NCBI GenBank assembly: GCA_028583605.1
Contig: CM053326.1
Span: forward strand, 7,634,587-7,698,586
DNA length: 64,000 nt
Reading direction: 5' to 3'
DNA from: Dastarcus helophoroides
Lineage: Eukaryota; Arthropoda; Insecta; Coleoptera; Bothrideridae
Part shown: positions 36,793 to 47,946 of the stretch, in pieces
Position numbering within the stretch: position 1 is the stretch's first letter
Layout of the letters: every line of letters begins with the position of its first letter
Program-made: the position numbers and the translations under genes
Notes under the pieces: model-generated
What the model saw: the letters and a program-made list of their open reading frames with translations, nothing else
What the model was told of the DNA's origin: nothing
Databases searched by the model: none

Positions 36793-37957
36793 GGCACAAT
36801 GACAAGTTCTTCTAGTGGCAATTCAACAGAAGATAAATGGTACGATCTTCCAGAATTCGATCATTTACAACTACCAACAAAAAGTAACCATAATCAATCT
36901 GTTAGAATTAACCACAGCCAACAACACTTTCCCTTCAACTCCTAAGAGGAACAATACATCACAAATGCAAGTATCCCAATCGCATAATCACTTCGTACAA
37001 CAGCCCTTATCACACAGCAAAATTCAAGTTAGCCATTCTTTCCCATTACCATATGGCAACTATTCACAACCTTTAAGTACAACAGTTGTTAATAACACCA
37101 ACGATTGCGACGTAAGCTTTAAGAATAATATAGTTAAACAACAGAATGAAAGGAGTAAACAGGAAGCCGATTATGTTGTTACCAGGCCACCAAAAGTTGC
37201 AGAATACACTAGCATTCAGAATCTAAACCATGAGATATGTCGTTTAAATGTAAATGATGGTCATTCGACAGATAGCTCAATTAGCGAACGCTTTAATCAA
37301 ATTGGATGTGGTAGCGAAGACGAATTATCAAATGGTAGTGGTAACATGTCACCACGAACGCAGCGAAAAATAAAACACCTTAATAACACCAATAGTAGAA
37401 ACCAGAGCCCAAGATCGGTAAATGGCGAAGCTAAACTACGCCCCGGTGTAACATCACGTTCCTTCCAATCGCAACAGCGCGAATTTGTCATCGAGCAACT
37501 TTCAGGAGGAGTTATTAAGACTTATTAACCCGGACAATATTGAAAATGCATCTTCTGATTCTCATATAACAAAAGAAAGCAGATGCCATTCGAGGGACAA
37601 TCTTAACAATTCATTTTCGGTTCATAAATCCCAACCAGAAGTAACACTAGCGATGGCTAGACCTGCAACAGTTATATCTAACGCTAGTACAACATCTAGT
37701 CCCATTTCGAGCGAGTTTAAAGGCAAAGATGAACCTCGAGTACAGAGAAGTAACACGAATAGTTTAGAGAAAGATAAAGCGCCGGTGGTGATGCTTGATG
37801 AATTCCCTTTATTACCGCCAGATGGCGATTGGCATAGTTTGGTAGATACAGCCACAAGGGTTGTGCAACATGATCGTAGCAATGGTGCAAATAATTACGA
37901 AGAAAGGGCTCGGCATTGGGAAGAAGACAATTCTATGGATACGTTTGCAGGATCATC
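36793..37957 (+). CDS. SIPA1L: SIPA1L-type RapGAP, exon D (linker and start of SPAR C-terminal domain; frame broken twice)
   Basis: In phase 0 from exon C it encodes GTMTSSSSGNSTEDKWYDL, a conserved joint in SIPA1L proteins. It then reads a Ser/Asn/Gln-rich linker. The frame must shift near 36933 (FPFNS-stop becomes FPSTPKRNNTSQMQ) and near 37500 (IEQLSGG becomes IEQLQEELLRLINPDN). The final part has LLPPDGDWHSLVDTATRVVQ, the mark of the SPAR C-terminal domain. The donor is ATC|GTGAGT at 37957/37958 and leaves two bases (TC). The first ATG-based open frame (36815) starts out of phase and is not the true start. CTTTCAG at 37500-37506 could be misread as an acceptor, but the upstream frame is protein-like right up to it. 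Confidence 0.85.
36930..36936 (+). other. +1 frame disruption in exon D (TTTCCC)
   Basis: One extra base here moves the linker frame. Dropping one C of CCC gives ...HFPSTPKRNN without a stop. The exact base cannot be fixed from sequence alone. Confidence 0.55.
37500..37504 (+). other. +1 frame disruption in exon D (CTTTC)
   Basis: Reading CTTT as CTT joins VIEQL to QEELLRLINPDN. Third extra base in this gene, again in a 3-base run. Confidence 0.6.
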
Positions 37958-40900
37958 GTGAGTAACTTTTTTTGTAACTATTAGTTGTGGTCCAGCGGGC
38001 AATGAGCCATTTCGCTATCATTATTTGTCTGTTGGGGTCATTTTAGGGGCGCTCACTGCTAACAAACGCTTTGAACTCCTTTCAAAACATCGGGCGATGT
38101 TGCGACCTACATTGTGAGGAATTTTATGACAACTTGTTGCCTAATGGACTTTAATTCAAAATTTCCCTTTTTTCCCAAAATTTTGGATTGAAATTCCAAC
38201 TGTTTTCTAAAAATTCCGTATTTAAATTTTGACAATTTGAAAATATTTTTTTTACATAAATTTCGAGTTTTTTCTATTAATTTGGACTTTTTTCTTTTCT
38301 AAAAGTTTCGAGTTTCAAATCAAAATCTTGGATTATTTCTTTGTATAAATCTCTAGTTTCTCTTAAAATTTGATTTAAAGGAAAACAATCGAGTTTGGAC
38401 TTGATATTTGTAGTTCCAGCCGATTTTTGGTCAAAACTAGCCATTGAACTGAATCGAAACTTCTACTGGTCTCTAGTAGTACTTTTGTGAATTTAGACCA
38501 TATTTATTTTTATTTTGATACCTTTTCCTCATTCCGTATTTATGAATTCCTTTTTCACTTTGGACTGTGGAACCTAATCCTTCCCACGAATCAGGAGCTT
38601 TAAGTGTATTTTTATTATTAGTTGTAGTAGTCTCACTCTTGGGAACACCCCTGTGGAATAAAGATTTAAAAAAAAGCCCTAAATTAATGAACTCTTCAGG
38701 CTATCATACCAGAGATGGACAGTAATCATGACAAAATGTAATGCATTACTAATCTAATTCCGTTTTTTTAAAGAGGAATATTAACTGCACTACACTGATT
38801 AAAATGTGTAAACATTTATTGAAACATTATGGAACATTTCTCATAAAAAGGAATTAATTACAACTACTAAATTACTTCTATTAAACTACATTATAAAGGT
38901 AATTAAATTATTAAAAGTAATTGCAATTACAAAAGTTAACTGAATACTTTTTTGTAATTTTAATACAATTAGGAATATTATTGCCCCTTTTTAACAAATT
39001 TACTTGTTCGAACTCGAAATTTTTAGTTTTCTAAATTTGAAATTTTAGAAATAACTTGACATTTAGAATTACTATCTAACTCCGAAGAAAAAAGAAGCTA
39101 TAATTTTGGGAAAAAAAAGGTTTTAAGTCAAAATAAAAAAAAATGCCAATTTCCAAAAGATAAAATCTATTTACAAAAACTCAACATTTTGTCTTGAAAC
39201 AAAATTCAAAAAATAAACTTTAATATTTACTGAAACTTTTAGCGTTTTCTCAAAATGGCCAGGGAATTTTTTTAAATTAAATGTCTAGAAAAAAGTCAAA
39301 ATATTTTGAAGAAGTCTGAATTTTGAACCAGTGCTAATGTAAAAATATTGAAAAATAAACTAAAGTCATTAAGCTCATTTTTTTTTTTCAAAATTTCGAC
39401 TTTAATCTTGACATTTTTAAACTCGTCGTAAAAAGTTGTAAACATTTTATAAATTGTCTAAAAATATGAATTTAAAGTTGAAATGTCGTGATTAAAGGTA
39501 AAAAATTTCTTAATTAAAGTTGAAATTTGATAACTAAGATAGAAATTTCAATATTTTTTTGGAAGTTTTCACTTGAAAGTCGAATTTTGGAGAAAAAGTC
39601 GAATTTTCGAAATCATAATCAAAATATAAACAAATCAACTTTATAACAAAAAATTTCGAAATTTTTTTATTGTGAAGTTTTTTTTTGAAAAAATTAAAAC
39701 TTTCGAATTAAGCTGATGGGCTAAAGTTATTAAAAAAATTCTGAATTTTCCTATATTAAAAATGCTCAAGTTTTATGTAAAACTCAAAATTTATAAAAGA
39801 ATCGACATTTTAGACATTTTTTTAAAGTTCAATCGCCATGTTAGAAAAATTATAGAAGAAATTCATACAATTAACTTATTAAAAAATATCTTCTCGAAAT
39901 AATGGCTTATAAGAGATTTTGATTTTTTAGTAAAAGGCCTAATTTATTCAAAATTTTATTCAAATACCGAATTTAAAATTTAATTTTTTAAATTCCAAAA
40001 CTGTAAAACTATTATCACAAAATCAAGTTTTTCTCAAAATTTGGTGTTAAATCTCTAAAAATCGCTTCTATAAATTTCCAGTTCTTCTCAAAATTTGATT
40101 TATTTCAAAATGGAGAGCTTAAGCTTGAAAATCTTGCAAAATTCAACATTATTTTAAGTATAATTTAAAACAGTAAGATTGAAATTTCAAATAAAAAACA
40201 AGAAATTTCAAGAAAAGTTTAAATGTTTCTAGAAATGAAATCTCAGATTTAAAAGTCAAAATTTTGGAAAAAATTCGAATGAGTTTAAGATAAAAATTTT
40301 AAGAATTAGGTTGAAAATTCGAGAATGAACTCGAAATTTTAAGAACTTCTTCATTTGAAAATATTATACTCTTTCTGAATATCCTGAGTATAACCTAAAA
40401 GCTATTTTTTTTTTAATTTCGACTGAGATTTCAAAATATTTTTTCAGTTAATTGCGAGTTATGGCCTGTTAATGCCTTTTTTTTAGAGTATTTTACCTTT
40501 TTGATGCTTTCCTTTTTCTTTTTTGGTTTTTGCCTAATTTAATATTTTGCTCACTTTTTTACCTTGCTTGAGTGTGCTTTAAAATCCGGTCTCTAATAAT
40601 AATAAATGGCGCCAAATTTGAAAAAAAAAATACATCATTTCAGTTCGAAAACAAAATGATCCATTAAAAATGGTTTTTAAAAAGGTCGCACCTTTGGAAA
40701 GTTCAGTTCTATCTAGTGTGAAGCCAAAAAATTTCGGGGGGACTGCAGACCCTACCCCCCCCCCCGGTTACGGGCCTGGTTGACGCTTAAATTTGCAGTT
40801 TCGAGATTAAAGCAAACATTTCCAGGTCGAATTTTTATTTTAAAATCAAAATATTGAAACAAAAATTAAACATTTTAAAATTACAAATTGAAAAAACATT

Positions 40901-41972
40901 CAAAATTTAAGTTTATCTTTTAAAATCTTAATATCTGTATAACACTTCAAGGTGAATTCAAAATTTTGATTTCAAAATTCAAATTACGAGAGAAATTGAA
41001 AATTTATAAGCATTCTGGAGTTTTAAAAAAATCCAGTTTGAATCTAAACATTAAATTTTGAGAGAAAGAGAAAAGTCCAAATTTCGAGAAAAACTTTAAA
41101 AGTTATGTAAAAAAATAGAGTTTTAAGATGAGATTTCGGAATAACATCAACATTTCTAGTTTGAATTTGAAATTTCGAAAAGAACTTTGGGATTAAGGTC
41201 GAAATATCAATCATTTCCCAGGTGGAAATGTCAGGTTTAAAATCCTGAATCTTAAGAAAAAACTCAATATTTATAAAAAGCTTACAGTTTACATATTAAT
41301 AAATTCTTAAAATTTGGAGCCTACCCTTGAGCCTTCGAATTTATCATGAAATTTATATTTTAAACCCTTTGACATTTTCTCGAGTTTTCGACGCTTGGAC
41401 CAAAGATTTTGTTCGAAGTTTAGTATGTTTAGAAAACGTCGATTTTTCGAGATTACCGACTTAAAGTTGAAAACAAAATGCCAATATTTTAAGGTTAGGC
41501 ACGAAATCTTGAGAATTTTTAAACTAAATCAAGGTTTCTTTTTTAGATATCTTGATTTTTTTTTGTTCAAAATTTCGTCTTTAATCGTGAGTTTTCGAAT
41601 TTAAAAATTACTAGCCTACTCCGAATTTTGAGGAAAAAACTGAATTTTGGAAAAAGCCTAAAATTTCTAAAAATTAAAAAAGAGCTTTAATACGAAATGT
41701 TGAGAAAGATATCAAAGTTTTGAGGGAAGCTTGGAAATTTAGTAAAAAAGAATCTGACATTTTCGATTTCAAGTTGAAACTCAGAATTTTGAAAAACCTC
41801 AAAGATTCGACTTTTACTTCGAAAATGGAAGATTTCTAGAATCTTTGAAATTTAAAGATTAAAATCGACATTTTAAAAAAAAGTTTTTTTAATTAATTTT
41901 GCAAGTTAGATTTCTTAGAATTTAAATTTTTTTTCCTCGAAATTTCGCCCTATAGGCTTCAGAAGATTGTAA
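37958..41972. repeat. Intron D-E, left part: satellite and dispersed repeats
   Basis: Degenerate satellite words of both polarities (38150-38350, 39000-40400, 40800-41940). A hAT-like MITE relic lies at about 38710-38950 (CAGAGATGGACAGTAATCAT, AATGTAATGCATTAC and many AATTAC words). A GC-richer relic at 40690-40790 includes a run of 12 C. No coding exon was recognised. Confidence 0.6.
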
Positions 41973-42508
41973 TATACAGGGTGTTTCATAATTGCATGCT
42001 GAACCGGCAGGGGGATATTCCTTGGGCAATTTTAAGACAAAATTTTCATATTAACATAGGTCCACAGCAGCATAGCAAGTAAATGATTTTTATTTTTTAA
42101 TTCGGAAACCGTCCGTCATAGGACAAAAAGTCAAGAGCTCATTTTTGATAGAAACACAACAAAGACTAGGAAAATAATTCTTATTTTGAAAAATAGCATT
42201 GGGGTCACATTTTTTTTTCAAAAATGTGTATCGACCTGTTTGTGGGAACGCCACTGGTGGAATCAGAACAAATGTTTTTTTGTCAAAATACTTGCTTTTA
42301 TACCGTGATATCGTGTACTAAATATCAAAAAAATATCTAAACCAGTCTCAGAAATATTGAAGAAAAACCGATTTTTTCTTCAATTTTTACCGCCCTGTAT
42401 ATCGAAAATGAAGCGTTTCCGGACCTATGTTAATGTGAAAATTTTGTCTTATAATTGCCCAAGGAATCTCCCCCTGCCGGTCAGCATGCAATTATGAAAC
42501 CCTGTATA
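41973..42508. mobile_element. MITE with about 90-bp terminal inverted repeats
   Basis: The left end TATACAGGGTGTTTCATAAT and the right end read inwards TATACAGGGTTTCATAATTG agree. They continue with GCATGCTGA, GGCAGGGGGA, TTCCTTGGGCAATT and TATTAACATAGGTCC. The length is 536 bp. There is no ORF. The ACAGGGTGTTTCATAA terminus is a form common to several insect MITEs. Confidence 0.85.
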
Positions 42509-42930
42509 TTTTAAACGCAACGAGGTATTTTCCAGAAAGCTGGAAACTTTCAAAAAACATTTCGCAAAACAAGTTCTCGCAACTATTTTGAGAAATTGAT
42601 TTTAAATCCGAATAATTGACTTTTTTTGGAAATATCTTCTAAAAAAATCTCTATAAAAAGTCGAATTTTGGAGCAAGATTTTCAGTTTCTTTTTCGAGTT
42701 TTTTTTTCTTAAAATTTTTTAGTTAAACAAAATTTTTAACATTTTTTCAAAAATGTTGACCTAAAACTCGAAAGTTTTACCCTTTTTACATTATGATTCC
42801 TTTTTCTCTTAACTTTGATTTCAGTATCCAAACTTCCACCTTTTTTCGAGATTTCGAATTTAAAGTCGACTATTATAAATTTGTTCCTGGAATTTTGAAA
42901 ACGTGGACAATTTTACTGTTTACTCGAAAA
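42509..42930. repeat. Satellite-derived intron sequence
   Basis: Mixed-polarity satellite words, no gene. Confidence 0.5.
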
Positions 42931-42998
42931 ATGACCAATTAAATGTTCTGTAATTAAACAGTTAAACGTGCTTAAAATTGAAAATATGTACAATCGCA

Positions 42999-43041
42999 AC
43001 CATAGACTAGTTTCGGCCTTCCTTGGCCTCATCAGCATGGT
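42999..43041 (-). ncRNA. Hammerhead-like ribozyme, type I, left arm
   Basis: On the minus strand: stem I strand ACCATG, core CTGATGA, stem II GGCC-AAGGAA-GGCC, GAAA, a self-complementary stem III ACTAGT (its A is the last A of GAAA), cleavage-site C, then TATGGT closing stem I. All invariant core positions are present and stem I pairs over 6 bp, with one G-U. Activity is inferred, not shown. A palindromic stem III that pairs between two copies is known from short-stem hammerheads in retroelements. Confidence 0.75.
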
Positions 43042-43255
43042 ACGGTGGTTGTATACACTTCCAATTTAAATCCGTTAGTCAGTCGTATAAATATCCAAGA
43101 GAGCAAACCTTCATTGGGTGACTTGTAACTGACTTTTAACTGTTTATTACGCAAACATTTTCGCTACATGAAGCATTACTCTCTGCTGAGATAATAAGCC
43201 TTGTATACAGTATCGGCCAGTACACTATTTCGGTCTGCTTGTCAATGAGAACGAC

Positions 43256-43600
43256 AAAGCAAACTTCTGATATGAGGCAAGACGGAAAGAGAAACTAAAT
43301 CGGCAGAGATGCCACATGGTAATTCATTTATGTGTATCTCCTTCATTATGACCGGGATAAATCGCTTCAGCGCTTCTTCGATTTAACAATTGGGAGAATG
43401 ATAAGGGTACATGTGTAGCGCACATGTCACCTGGCATCGATTGGCATTATTTCTACATGGACTTACGACTGGACCGAATCTGCATTAAATAAATCATCCT
43501 CTAGTAATCTGTCCGTCGCGGGCGTAAGGAGCATACAACACATACGGGCGGCACTATCGAGAAGGCGGCAATAGGCATGTAGTCGGGGATTTAATCCAAA
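43256..43600. other. Mixed-composition unique sequence inside the inverted-repeat element
   Basis: No repeat structure and no long frame recognised. Composition is close to balanced, unlike the surrounding satellite. Origin unknown. Confidence 0.4.
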
Positions 43601-46100
43601 TTAAAAATACTTCAAAATCCAATTTTCCGAACTTTTAAACTCAAATATTTCATATTGTTCCTTAAATTGTGACAGTAATCCGAAAATGTTAGTCAAAAAT
43701 TCGCGGAAAAAACCGAAGTTTCTAGTTTTTTCAGTTAACACTCAAAAAAAAGTAGAATTTCAAAAAAAATTTTAAAATCTCTTGAAAAAAAAAACGAAGT
43801 TTTGAGTTTATGCCAACAATTTAAGAGAAAAAGTAAAAATTTAAAATAAGAACTCGAAATTATATAAAGGAAAAATCTCCCCAAAAAGACAAACTAGCTT
43901 ATAAATTTAGTTTTCTTGAAGATAATAAAAAAGTATAAATTTAATACTCAGAATTTAGGAAATAACTTCCAGCAAAAAAAAAGAAATTTTTAGCAAAATG
44001 TTTGGATGAAACTCGACAAAGAAGTAAAACATTAAAAAAAATATTTTAAAAATGTTCGGCACGCGAGTCCAACCGCTACTTTAATACACGCTTCGCTATC
44101 GGCCAAAAAAAGTGTTTTCATTAATTTTACATAAAATAGGCCGTTTGTTAATTTATAAGGTTTCTAAAAATGTTTAAATTCGAAGTCTGGTAATTAGTTA
44201 ATTGTTAAACAAAAGCTACTAATTAAATTCCTTATGTGGAGATCTTATGGCAAGATTAAGTTGTATACTAATAGGAAAACTTGCAATGTTTTTAACTGTC
44301 ATAACATTCTAATTTAGATATTAAATATACTATCTAAACTATTAAGAAATTTAATTTTTTTTAGGTTTTTCATGGTTTAAAAAATTAATAATTACCAGAT
44401 TGATTATAACAATTATAAATATCGCAAAATTACAATAATATTAAGTATAGTTGCCATAAAACCTTAGCGAAGGAAAAAAAAACATATTAGCAACTTTAAT
44501 AATTATTATTCTACTTGGAATCTAAACGAAAAATCTAAAACTTTATGTAAAATCAATGAAACCATTTTTCCCAGCAGATTTTTTTTCTTTTACACTTTTA
44601 GATGATTTGGTCAATTTGTGAAATTTTTGAATTAATATTTAATAACATAATAAAAAAGAATTTTACTTGCTTTGTTTTTGAAATAATTGCGAAAAATTGG
44701 ACTGTTTTTTTCAAATCTTTAATTGTTAATAACATCGGCAATTGTTTATGTGTCGATATTTAGATCCAGAAATTCCGACTTTTTTCTCAAAATAAAAAAC
44801 TATAAATTTCCAGAAAAGATAAAACTTCGAAGAAAATAATTAAAATTAAGCAACATTAGTCGAATAATGTTGTATAAAATTTTACTTTTTTCTTTGAAAT
44901 TTAAAGTCTAAATTTCAGATTTTAAAACTGATATTTATCGAATTTAAATACAAACTCTGGTTGCTATTTCTGCAACTTTGAATTTATAAAGGGATCATTT
45001 TGTAAAGAAAGAAAAAATCTGAGAAAAATGCACCATTCGTTGAAAATTCAAAAATGTTTAAACAAATTTCTGGAGTTGAGAAATTTGAGTTTAGACTGAA
45101 AATTTTAACAAAAAAAAGTGTAATTTTCGAGAAAGCATACTTTTTTAAAATATAAATATTCTAGACATTACGAGTTTTTTCTGAAATTTCATAAGTTATT
45201 TAAATTTAAAGATTTTTATTTTTTGACTTAAAATTTTGACTTTTAATTCAAATTTCTAGACAAAAAAGGTTGAATTTGGAAGTCAAAATTTAAACTTTGC
45301 ATTTCTTAAAATCCAAACTCCAAATTAAAAACAAAACAAAAATATTACATTTCAATCAAGAAAACACTCAACATTTAGACATTTTTTGGGGGGAAGTTGT
45401 GAACTTTTTTTGGAAATTCTTTTTTTTTCTCGAAATTTGAACATTAAATTAAAAATGAATTATGAATTTTCGACTTTAAAGACGAATTTTTTTCAATTTT
45501 TAAACTCAATTTTTCAATGTTGTTGCAATTTTAAAATTGCGACAAATATGAGAAAGTGTTACTTTAAAAATGTGAGAAAAAATTTGAAATTTTGATATGA
45601 AAGTTTCTGAAAAAATCAAAATTTTGGAAACATTTTAAATCTTATAAAAATAAAAAACCAGAGATTTAGAGCTAAAACTATTATAATTTTAATATTTTGA
45701 GAATACATTTCAAATTCTTTAAGGCACTTTTACTTTCTTATAAAATTCCTAATTAGTTACTTCAAATTTTATTTATTTATTTTTTTACTTCAATTTTATA
45801 TTTCAAAGTCGATTTTTTACATTAAATTCAAACTTTTAATCTTGTTCTTGAAATTCGTTAAGAATGGTTTCTGAAATTTCGATTTTCAATTCGAATTTCC
45901 GAATTTTAAGTTAAACTTTCAAAAATAAGTTAGATTTTTGAATTCAATCATTTTTTTAAATGAAAATTAAAATTTTAAGTTTAAATGATTGTCTTGACAT
46001 TTTAAGGAAAAAAAATGAGATTGCGAAAAAAGTCTACATTTTAAGCTCATAATTTTAGAAAAGAGTAGAATTTCGAAAATAAACTCGAAATGCGGACGCA
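43601..46100. repeat. Satellite-derived and AT-rich sequence inside the element
   Basis: Degenerate satellite words at 43600-44060 and 44760-46080. 44090-44750 is AT-rich with no feature. Confidence 0.55.
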
Positions 46101-46260
46101 TGGGTTCTCATAATTTGATAAGAGATTCGGTCGAACAGTATTAAATTTATTGAATCGTCCAACAATTTCCACTCTTAACCATCTTCTTACAGAATTCGAG
46201 TAATTAATTTGTCTTTACACATCCAGCTGACCGAAATTATGATGTATTGGCCAACTCGGG

Positions 46261-46905
46261 ATGTTATTGTTATTCGATTCAGAAGAAAAAGTGCTAATTA
46301 TTAAGTGGTATTTAACCTCCCAGAGCGGTGAAGAAGTCATTGGGCGATTCGCTTTTTCCTACGAAGATCGACCAATACCTGATGCAAAGACGGTGTTAAA
46401 TATCGTCCACAAATTTGAAAAATCGGGATGCATAACAGGTTGTAATAACAAGTGTTGTTTGGAAGCGCGTCAACCTGAATGTGACAGGCCATTATCCGAC
46501 GAAAGAATGGCTAAGGAGTTAGCTGTATTGCATTTGTCGAAGCAAAATGAACCTTGTTCTAGTGAACAGATCGCAGAAGAAGTTAATGTGCCATCGCGAA
46601 CAGTGCGAAATAGAAATGGGTACAACTGTTATAAAGTTTCTGAAACCCAAGAAATATTTCCTGAAGATCGATACAAACGTCTTGAGTTTTGTGAGTCTAT
46701 GAGAGAAAAAGTTGATGTCGATGGACATTTCTTAACCCACGTACAAGAAAGACCATGTAATTTAGACCATTTACGGGATCGAATTGTAGAAGTCCTAGAT
46801 AATGTTTCTCCTGAGATGTTGGCACGCGTAAGAACTGAATTTTACGACAGATTAGGTTATTGCGAAACACCAGGAGGGAACATTTTTGAACCACTTATTA
46901 CATAA
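46261..46905 (+). CDS. DUF4817-like helix-turn-helix protein from a DNA transposon, DDE core missing
   Basis: An uninterrupted frame of 214 codons. Residues 5-55 (FDSEEKVLIIKWYL...NIVHKFEKSGC) look like the DUF4817 DNA-binding domain found at the start of many insect transposase genes. Residues 80-135 contain a second HTH-like region (SSEQIAEEVNVPSRTVRN) and the EIFPEDRYKRLEFCESM block that normally leads into the catalytic domain. Directly after MREKVD the frame passes to a tail (LDHLRDRIVEVLDNVSPEML...) typical of the transposase C-terminus. The DDE core is thus gone by an in-frame deletion. It could be a decayed copy or a DNA-binding-only derivative. It lies antisense to no gene but inside a SIPA1L intron on the same strand. 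Promoter not seen. Confidence 0.65.
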   Translation: MLLLFDSEEKVLIIKWYLTSQSGEEVIGRFAFSYEDRPIPDAKTVLNIVHKFEKSGCITGCNNKCCLEARQPECDRPLSDERMAKELAVLHLSKQNEPCSSEQIAEEVNVPSRTVRNRNGYNCYKVSETQEIFPEDRYKRLEFCESMREKVDVDGHFLTHVQERPCNLDHLRDRIVEVLDNVSPEMLARVRTEFYDRLGYCETPGGNIFEPLIT

Positions 46906-47337
46906 GCATTTTTTCTTCCATTTTTTTGTTGAATCATTTTTTAAGTTTTCAGTTTAGATTGTCATCACACCGGCTGATTATTTTTACACAGAGTTCATTT
47001 CTCTTTTAGAATTTTTGTTTTATTTTTCGTGAGACCCGGTTGATTAAAGAAAACAAAATCGTAAAGTATCTGCAATTATTTTCATACTTTTTAGGGTGTG
47101 AAAATAATTGTAGAATCAATTAATAGGTAAAGATGTATTTTCCATTTAAAACGACACTCTTTTATCGAGCTCCGATAAGGTTCTGATGCAATATCTACAA
47201 GACAGGTGTGCAGTTTGCAGCGAATGCGTGGTCATGATTTGATAAGCGCGTCTATCGAGCAATATATTGAAACAGTGTAAATCATACCATCCTTCTCTTT
47301 CCTTACAAAATTTTGATATGTTCCTTGTTCTTTACAC
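46906..47337. other. Non-coding sequence downstream of the HTH ORF
   Basis: Positions 47155-47290 have mixed composition (GAGCTCCGATAAGG, GCAGCGAATGCGTGG). No recognised feature. Confidence 0.4.
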
Positions 47338-47378
47338 GTTACAGCAGACCGAAATCGTGTACTGGCCCGTAGTGTATA

Positions 47379-47918
47379 CGAATATATACAAGTTTATTAC
47401 GATGCAATTGAAATCTAATTTCATTAGAATCTAATGAAAACCAGACTGCAATTGCAAAGTTCACGTAGATGAGGCAAAGCTTGTATCGCGGGTTGCATCG
47501 CAACATCCATAGATACAAACGTCCTCGGCGTGACAGTTCAGTCAGTTACAAGTCACCCAATGGAAGTTTGCTCTCTTGGATACTTATACGACTGACTAAC
47601 GGCTTTAAATTGGAAGTGTATACAACCACCGTACCATGCTGATGAGGCCAAGGAAGGCCGAAACTAGTCTATGGTTTATATATTTTCAATTTTAAGCACG
47701 TTTAACTAACTGTTTAATTACAGAACATTAAATTGGTCATTTGTCAAAACTAGATGAAAGTAAAGTCACGCCGAGGACGTTTGTATCTATGGATGTTGCG
47801 ATGCAACCCGTGATACAAGCTTTGCCTCATCTACGTGAACTTTGCAATTGCAGTCTGGTTTTCATTAGACTCTAATGAAATTAGATTTCACTTGCATCGT
47901 AATAAACTTGTATATATT
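47379..47918. repeat. 155-bp inverted pair around the right hammerhead unit
   Basis: 47379-47534 and 47766-47918 are near-perfect reverse complements (for example TTCACGTAGATGAGGCAAAG against CTTTGCCTCATCTACGTGAA, and CCATAGATACAAACGTCCTC against GAGGACGTTTGTATCTATGG). The 200-bp arm with the ribozyme lies exactly between them. This suggests insertion of the ribozyme unit, or a tail-to-tail dimer. Confidence 0.85.
47633..47675 (+). ncRNA. Hammerhead-like ribozyme, type I, right arm
   Basis: Stem I ACCATG (47633-47638), CTGATGA (47639-47645), stem II GGCC (47646-47649) with loop AAGGAA and GGCC (47656-47659), GAAA (47660-47663), stem III palindrome ACTAGT (47663-47668), C at 47669 as cleavage site, TATGGT (47670-47675) closing stem I. 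It is the same sequence as the left copy, in inverted orientation, so the two would point away from the element interior or meet in a circle or dimer. Confidence 0.78.
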
Positions 47919-47946
47919 TGTATATACAAGGCTTATTATCTCAGTG

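Larger units (their letters stand above)
42931..47946. mobile_element. 5-kb inverted-repeat element carrying two hammerhead-like ribozymes and an HTH ORF
   Basis: The arms 42931-43133 and 47541-47740 are inverted copies of about 200 bp (ATGACCAATTAAATGTTCTG against CAGAACATTAAATTGGTCAT at the outer edge, and the CACCCAATG/AAGTCACC block at the inner edge). Further in, 43205-43250 mirrors 47338-47380. Beyond the right arm lies a second inverted pair, 47379-47534 against 47766-47918. Between the arms lie mixed unique sequence (43256-43600), satellite (43600-46080) and an HTH-type ORF (46261-46905). It may be several nested insertions rather than one element. Confidence 0.6.

Noticed and set aside
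36815..36880. ATG-based start of the 237-codon frame in exon D
   Set aside because: It is out of phase with exon C. The frame from the acceptor (GTMTSSSSGNST...) is family-like, so the first part of this frame is spurious.
37500..37506. CTTTCAG as a splice acceptor inside exon D
   Set aside because: The upstream frame is protein-like up to this point and no suitable donor was found. A single extra base explains it more simply.
40750..40766. Poly-C run as a regulatory quadruplex
   Set aside because: A single run, not four separated runs. It lies in a decayed repeat.
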